Source: Bacillota bacterium (GTDB lineage: Bacteria; Bacillota; Clostridia; DSM-8532). Taken from it: a stretch of DNA of 64,000 nucleotides. How positions within the stretch are numbered: position 1 is the stretch's first letter; every line of letters starts with the position of its first letter. A program made the position numbers and the translations under genes. Shown here in pieces: positions 59,972 through 64,000 of the stretch. The notes under the pieces are model-generated. The model was not told where the DNA came from. It did not search any database and worked only from the letters and a program-made list of their open reading frames with translations. The stretch lies in the NCBI GenBank assembly GCA_023415825.1, contig JAEZJF010000021.1:1-64000 (forward strand), in the 5' to 3' direction.

Positions 59972-61036
59972 CTAAATATCCCATAAACCAATGATCCGAT
60001 ATTCCAGTTTCCTTGAAAGGTCGACTTCTCTATGCTTGTATAGCATTTTCCCATCTTCATCAATAACCACTCGGATAACCGGCCGATTTGGAAAACCAGG
60101 ATTATACTTGGCAACCAGTCCCTTTTCTCCTGAGTTAAGCACAATAGCCGTACCCACAGGGTAGTTGGCTATATGTTTAATAAATGCGTCAAGCACAGCT
60201 TTATCAAAATGCTTGTTGGCCAGCGAGCACATGTAATCAACAACTTCGTTGGCAAGCATTTTTTTGCGATAAACACGATCCGTAGTCAATGCATCAAAAA
60301 CATCAGCCACAGCCACAATGCGCGCAGGCATCGGAATATCGCCATTCTTCAGATTGTAGGGATAACCACTGCCATCAATACGTTCATGGTGGGAAAGAGC
60401 AATGATATGAGCCGTTGAATTAATGTCACTGGAATTCTTTAAAATCTCAAAACCGTAAACCGTATGCCTTCTGGTCTCATCATATTCACTTACAGTCAGA
60501 CTGGAAGGTTTTTGAAGAATCGCTTCATCAATTCTGACCTTTCCAATATCATGAAGCAGGGCTCCTACACCCAGGTTTCTGAGATTGTCTCCCTTTATTC
60601 CCATGGAGACGCCTGTAATGAGCGACAGAATACAAACATTAACACTATGGGAAAAGGTATAATCATCAACTGAACGGATATCGGACAGGTTCATAATAAT
60701 ATTGTCGTTCTGAAGAATATTGGTCATGAGCTTGTCCACAATTTCAAGAACCTTTTTTCCCTCCACCGATATTTTGATGGTGGGTGTGGTCATCATGTGT
60801 TTTATTTGAGATTTAACCTCGGTTATTATTTCTTCTTTTATAATCTCTGGAGCCACTATATCCTTGGAAAGCTCATCATCGATATAGACCTCTGTAATAC
60901 CGTAATGCCGGAGTTTTGCAATCATTTCCTCGTTAAGTTCTGCCCCTGCAGATAAAAGGATAATACCATCCAATGAAAGTATGGTACGAGCAACATGAAC
61001 TCCTGTCCGAGCTCTCTCAAGACTCACTCTTCTCAC
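59972..61036 (-). CDS. HD-GYP domain phosphodiesterase
   Basis: A 354-residue cytosolic protein. The C-terminal HD-GYP domain (about 125-285) has HD at 162-163 (LLHDIGK), His191 (RRHTVYG), HHE at 216-218 and GYP at 224-226 with the following PARIVAVADVFDALTTDR. All metal ligands of cyclic-di-GMP phosphodiesterases are present. The N-terminal 125 residues lack a receiver domain or membrane helix; SLDGIILLSAGAELNEEMIAKLRHYGI is the common beta-rich lead of this group. It probably hydrolyses c-di-GMP. No diguanylate cyclase is in the window. Confidence 0.92.
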   Translation of the reverse strand: MRRVSLERARTGVHVARTILSLDGIILLSAGAELNEEMIAKLRHYGITEVYIDDELSKDIVAPEIIKEEIITEVKSQIKHMMTTPTIKISVEGKKVLEIVDKLMTNILQNDNIIMNLSDIRSVDDYTFSHSVNVCILSLITGVSMGIKGDNLRNLGVGALLHDIGKVRIDEAILQKPSSLTVSEYDETRRHTVYGFEILKNSSDINSTAHIIALSHHERIDGSGYPYNLKNGDIPMPARIVAVADVFDALTTDRVYRKKMLANEVVDYMCSLANKHFDKAVLDAFIKHIANYPVGTAIVLNSGEKGLVAKYNPGFPNRPVIRVVIDEDGKMLYKHREVDLSRKLEYRIIGLWDI

Positions 61037-61123
61037 AAAGATTTACCCTCCGGACCAAATAAAGTAAACTAGGCTGTAACTCTCTCTATATAACGTTCTA
61101 TCATCATGTATCGGCTTGGCAAC

Positions 61124-61154
61124 AAAAAAGCTTTAGGCCTAATATCACTCAAGC
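61124..61154 (-). terminator. Possible terminator of phosphoglucomutase gene
   Basis: GCTTGAG / CTAAAGC pair with one mismatch around a palindromic loop containing TTAGGCCTAA, followed by TTTTTTG on the minus strand. It overlaps the pgcA stop. Confidence 0.5.
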
Positions 61155-62878
61155 AAAGGACCAACAACGGATAGAACATCTTTTTTTAAGGTCGTAAGCT
61201 CTCTTTCCGCACCGTTCAGTGAATCTGAGGTAACGCCGTAATAGATTTTAATCTTGGGCTCAGTGCCCGACGGCCTGATACAAAACCAAAATCCCGTAGT
61301 CATCTTATAATGGAGCACATTGGATTGGGGCAAGTCCAGACATGTTTTTTCTCCTGTCAAAAAATTGAGGGTGACCTTAGCCTCATAGTCGGAAACAGAT
61401 GCTGCTTGCGAATGTCCAAATGACCTAGGGTTTTTGTCCCTTAAGGATTCCATAGCACCAGCTATTTTTTCAAGGCCCTCCTTACCCTTTAATGTGAAAG
61501 AATCAATACCTTCCTTCACATAGCCGTATTTTTTAAAGACCTCCAAAAGCCCTTCATAGAGATTCATACCCCTTGACTTGTACCAGGCATAAACTTCAGC
61601 CACCAGCATAGCGGCAACGACCGCATCCTTGTCACGGGCATGAGTACCTGCAAGATAACCATAGCTCTCTTCAAAGCCAAATATGAATTTTTTTAGACCG
61701 GTGTCGTCCAGAAGTCTAATCTGTTCACCAATAAACTTAAATCCTGTGAGTACATCAAGAAGCTCCACCCCATAGTATTCGGCGATCTTTCGTGCCAACT
61801 CACTGGATACGATGGTTTTGACCACAAAGGCATTTTCAGGTAGCTCACCTTTTTCTTGCTTTTGGGAAAGGATGTACTCTAAAAGCAGGCATCCTGTTTG
61901 ATTGCCGGATAGAGTGATATACTCGCCGGAGTTATCTCTGACGACAACACCAATGCGGTCTGCATCGGGATCGGTACCTATGATGAGATCCACATCCTCT
62001 TTCTTTGCCATCCGAATTGCTATTTCAAAGGCTGCTTTCTCTTCCGGGTTTGGATATTTCACTGTTGAAAAGTCCGGATCAGGAAGCTCTTGTTCCTTTA
62101 CAACGAATACCTTCTCAAAGCCAATCTCTTTCAAAATTCTTCGTACTGGCTTGTTTCCGGTACCATGAAGCGGTGTATAAATCATTTTAGCGTCTTTACC
62201 AAATTCTTTGGAGAGCATGGGATTAACGCAAACCTTTTTAAGAGCTTCGCAGTAGGCATCGTCCAAGGCCTTACCTATTATGATCAAAAGACCTCTTTTA
62301 AGTGCCTCCTCCTTATCCATGCATTTTATACCAGCCATATCTGAAATGGCGTTGACCTCATCGATTACCAAATCGGATTCTTTGGGCGGGAGCTGACCGC
62401 CATCACTGCCATATGCTTTAAAACCGTTATATTCTTTAGGGTTATGGCTGGCTGTGATAACTACTCCGCCGGCACACCCCAGATAGCGAACGGCAAAGGA
62501 AAGCTGCGGCGTAGGACGCAATTCGTCAAAAAGATAAGTCTTAATTCCGCTACAGGCCATAACCAATGCGGTTTCCAGCGCGAATTCATAAGAAAAGCGG
62601 CGGGAGTCATAGGCTATTGCTATGCCTTTATCTTCCCCACCCTGCTTTATGATGAAATTTGCAAATCCCTTTGCGGCTTTGCGTATGGTATATTTATTTA
62701 TACGGTTGGTACCGGCACCAATCATTCCCCGCATACCACCCGTTCCAAATTCAAGATCACGGTAGAAACGATCCTCTATCTCTTTTTCATCGTTTTGAAT
62801 GCTTAATAGCTCAGCCTTTGTGCTTTCGTCAAAATAAGAGCTCTCAAGCCAAAAGTGATAATTATCTCTGTAACTCAT
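61145..62878 (-). CDS. pgcA: Phosphoglucomutase / phospho-sugar mutase
   Basis: A 577-residue alpha-D-phosphohexomutase, length typical of Bacillus PgcA. It moves the phosphate of glucose 6-phosphate to position 1, feeding UDP-glucose and envelope polymers. The phosphoserine loop is GGVVITASHNPKEYNGFK, the metal loop IGTDPDADRIGVV, the sugar loop FGFEESYGYLAG and the phosphate site FCIRPSGTEPKIKIYYG. Start 62878 has GGAGAGG in front; a longer frame start at 62914 exists without one. It is separated from spoVS by 13 bases, so ymdB-spoVS-pgcA probably form one transcript. Confidence 0.94.
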   Translation of the reverse strand: MSYRDNYHFWLESSYFDESTKAELLSIQNDEKEIEDRFYRDLEFGTGGMRGMIGAGTNRINKYTIRKAAKGFANFIIKQGGEDKGIAIAYDSRRFSYEFALETALVMACSGIKTYLFDELRPTPQLSFAVRYLGCAGGVVITASHNPKEYNGFKAYGSDGGQLPPKESDLVIDEVNAISDMAGIKCMDKEEALKRGLLIIIGKALDDAYCEALKKVCVNPMLSKEFGKDAKMIYTPLHGTGNKPVRRILKEIGFEKVFVVKEQELPDPDFSTVKYPNPEEKAAFEIAIRMAKKEDVDLIIGTDPDADRIGVVVRDNSGEYITLSGNQTGCLLLEYILSQKQEKGELPENAFVVKTIVSSELARKIAEYYGVELLDVLTGFKFIGEQIRLLDDTGLKKFIFGFEESYGYLAGTHARDKDAVVAAMLVAEVYAWYKSRGMNLYEGLLEVFKKYGYVKEGIDSFTLKGKEGLEKIAGAMESLRDKNPRSFGHSQAASVSDYEAKVTLNFLTGEKTCLDLPQSNVLHYKMTTGFWFCIRPSGTEPKIKIYYGVTSDSLNGAERELTTLKKDVLSVVGPLLE

Positions 62879-62891
62879 GATACCTCTCCGT

Positions 62892-63161
62892 TCATAATGT
62901 TCTTCTGGGCTCAACTATCAACTTCATGGCTGTACGTTCTTCACCGTCGATTAATATTTCTGAAAAGGCCGGGATGCAGACCAATTCAATACCCAAAGGT
63001 GCCAGGAAGCCTCTTGCAATAGCTACAGCCTTTACTGCCTGATTCAATGCACCGGCCCCTATGGACTGCACTTCCGCAATACCTCTGTCCCGTATTACAC
63101 CGGCAATAGCCCCTGCCACAGAATTAGGATTGGACTTGGAAGAAACCTTCAACACATCCAT
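62892..63161 (-). CDS. spoVS: Stage V sporulation protein S
   Basis: An 89-residue Alba-like protein needed for late sporulation (septation, cortex and coat) in Bacillus. It starts MDVLKVSSKSNPNSVAGAIA and contains SIGAGALNQAVKAVAIARGF with ending FSEILIDGEERTAMKLIVEP, the full highly conserved family pattern. The start at 63161 has TTGGAGG before it; an in-frame ATG at 63188 lies within the space after ymdB. It follows ymdB closely, the widespread ymdB-spoVS pair, and supports a spore-forming host. Confidence 0.97.
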   Translation of the reverse strand: MDVLKVSSKSNPNSVAGAIAGVIRDRGIAEVQSIGAGALNQAVKAVAIARGFLAPLGIELVCIPAFSEILIDGEERTAMKLIVEPRRTL

Positions 63162-63188
63162 ATTTGACAACCTCCAAAAACAAATCAC

Positions 63189-63974
63189 TTAAATCTTTAT
63201 ATAATCCGATATTCTTTTTATTTCAGTTGCTCTCTTTTTTTCTTCATCTATGGTTATTATGACTGCGTTAATCTGGGATCTTCCCTCGGCAATCTCATGC
63301 TGTATGGGAAGGCCCAAAGTAAATTTCCGAATAATGAGGTCTTTTTCCACACCGATAACGCCATCCGCAGGGCCTGTCATACCCACGTCGGAAATGAACG
63401 CCGTGCCTTTGTCCAATATTCTCTCATCCGCTGTCTGAACATGAGTATGGGTTCCTACCACACATGAGACACGTCCATCTAGATAATAGGCTAGTGCTGT
63501 CTTCTCACTGGTAGCTTCGGCATGAAAATCGACCAGAATGGTGTCAGCTTGACCTTTAAGATAGGCCAGCTCCCGATCTGCAGTTTGAAAAGGACAATCT
63601 ACAGGGCTATCCATGTAAACTCGCCCTAAAAGGCTTATAACCGCCAGACGCATACCGTTTTTTTCTAAGACCAGGCGCCCTTTTCCAGGTACTCCTTTTG
63701 GATAATTAGCCGGTCTGATGATCTTAATACCGGAATCAATAATATTTAGTATTTCCTTGCGGGCCCAGGTATGATTGCCCATGGTTATGGCATCAATACC
63801 GGTATCAAAGATTTCCTGGGATGTATTGTAGCTGATGCCTTTACCACCCGCTGCGTTCTCACCGTTTGCTATGCAAAAATCAGGCTTATAAACTGATTTA
63901 AGCTCGGACATCTTGGCCTTAAGTGTCTCCCTGCCCAGTTCCCCAAATACATCACCAACAAAAAGGATCTTCAA
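63189..63974 (-). CDS. ymdB: YmdB-family metallophosphoesterase
   Basis: A 261-residue calcineurin-like phosphoesterase. Metal ligands lie in LFVGDVFGELGRETL (Asp8), CIANGENAAGGKG, TMGNHTWARKE, DFHAEATSEK and VGTHTHVQTAD. In Bacillus YmdB hydrolyses 2',3'-cyclic nucleotides and is needed for biofilm and nanotube phenotypes. The length is standard (264 in Bacillus). It is the first visible gene of the ymdB-spoVS-pgcA run; the usual upstream neighbour rny lies beyond the window if present. Confidence 0.95.
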   Translation of the reverse strand: MKILFVGDVFGELGRETLKAKMSELKSVYKPDFCIANGENAAGGKGISYNTSQEIFDTGIDAITMGNHTWARKEILNIIDSGIKIIRPANYPKGVPGKGRLVLEKNGMRLAVISLLGRVYMDSPVDCPFQTADRELAYLKGQADTILVDFHAEATSEKTALAYYLDGRVSCVVGTHTHVQTADERILDKGTAFISDVGMTGPADGVIGVEKDLIIRKFTLGLPIQHEIAEGRSQINAVIITIDEEKKRATEIKRISDYIKI

Positions 63975-64000
63975 TTAATTCTTCCTCTCTAATAGAGCTC

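Overview
The window is a chromosomal segment of a spore-forming, low-to-mid GC Firmicute, most likely class Clostridia. The evidence is SpoVS, the clostridial AbrB type with a C-terminal CxxC...CxxC knuckle, a type-2 PyrF, the infC-rpmI-rplT operon with an AUU-type infC start, the dgt-dnaG-rpoD order, YmdB beside SpoVS, and abundant AGGAGG-type ribosome binding sites with GTG/TTG starts. The genus cannot be fixed from the sequence alone. Most genes lie on the minus strand.

Layout. (1) 1-4.9 kb is an accessory edge: a ruined large serine recombinase, whose N-terminal piece is inverted relative to the rest, then a BlaI/M56 sensor-protease pair. (2) 5.2-6.9 kb is a C45-type acyltransferase/hydrolase, convergent with the pyrimidine operon pyrB-pyrC-pyrF-carA-carB (14.4 to 6.9 kb). 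The pyr leader encodes a 54-codon leader peptide whose stop codon falls in the T-run of a strong terminator, as in the enterobacterial pyrBI attenuator. (3) 14.8-20.6 kb is a compact six-gene operon: heterodimeric ABC exporter, WYL regulator, DUF3795 protein, PPOX-fold protein and an AlkZ-related winged-helix protein. (4) 21-23.2 kb holds a DUF3048 lipoprotein, a DUF1292 protein with an unusual Cys-rich insert, and RuvX. (5) 23.3-28.4 kb is central glycolysis: gap (own promoter and terminator), then pgk-tpiA-gpmI. (6) 28.5-30.7 kb carries an SpoU-family methyltransferase and the translation operon infC-rpmI-rplT with an attenuated leader.

(7) 30.8-34.1 kb: hemolysin-III family protein, MarR regulator plus flavodoxin with twin operators, and a chemoreceptor. 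(8) 34.5-35.3 kb: a 42-residue polar orphan protein and a stand-alone GyrI-like domain. (9) 35.5-40.1 kb: dgt, dnaG, rpoD and abrB. (10) 40.4-48.4 kb is accessory and surface-related: an FN3/copper-amine-oxidase-stalk secreted protein, an alpha/beta hydrolase, a lipoprotein, an ElaA-type acetyltransferase, a CDP-alcohol phosphatidyltransferase, tRNA-Pro(GGG), an AT-rich secreted protein with cadherin-like repeats, and a GC-richer iron-sulfur flavoprotein. (11) 48.5-51.5 kb: CheY-like receiver, a second BlaI/M56 pair with two textbook CTACA-N2-TGTAG operators, and a small membrane protein. (12) 51.7-57.4 kb: DUF3810 membrane metalloprotease, SulP transporter, an SPFH/NfeD pair and a GNAT-like protein. 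(13) 57.5-64 kb: PIN-PhoH ATPase, YhaM exonuclease, HD-GYP protein, phosphoglucomutase, spoVS and ymdB.

The housekeeping genes look intact. The items most worth a second look are the translation-coupled pyr attenuator, the exporter/WYL/AlkZ-related operon as a candidate DNA-damaging-drug resistance cassette, the two parallel BlaI/M56 circuits with unlike output/sensor domains, and several structured intergenic regions. All functional assignments are by recognition of sequence motifs; no database search was run.
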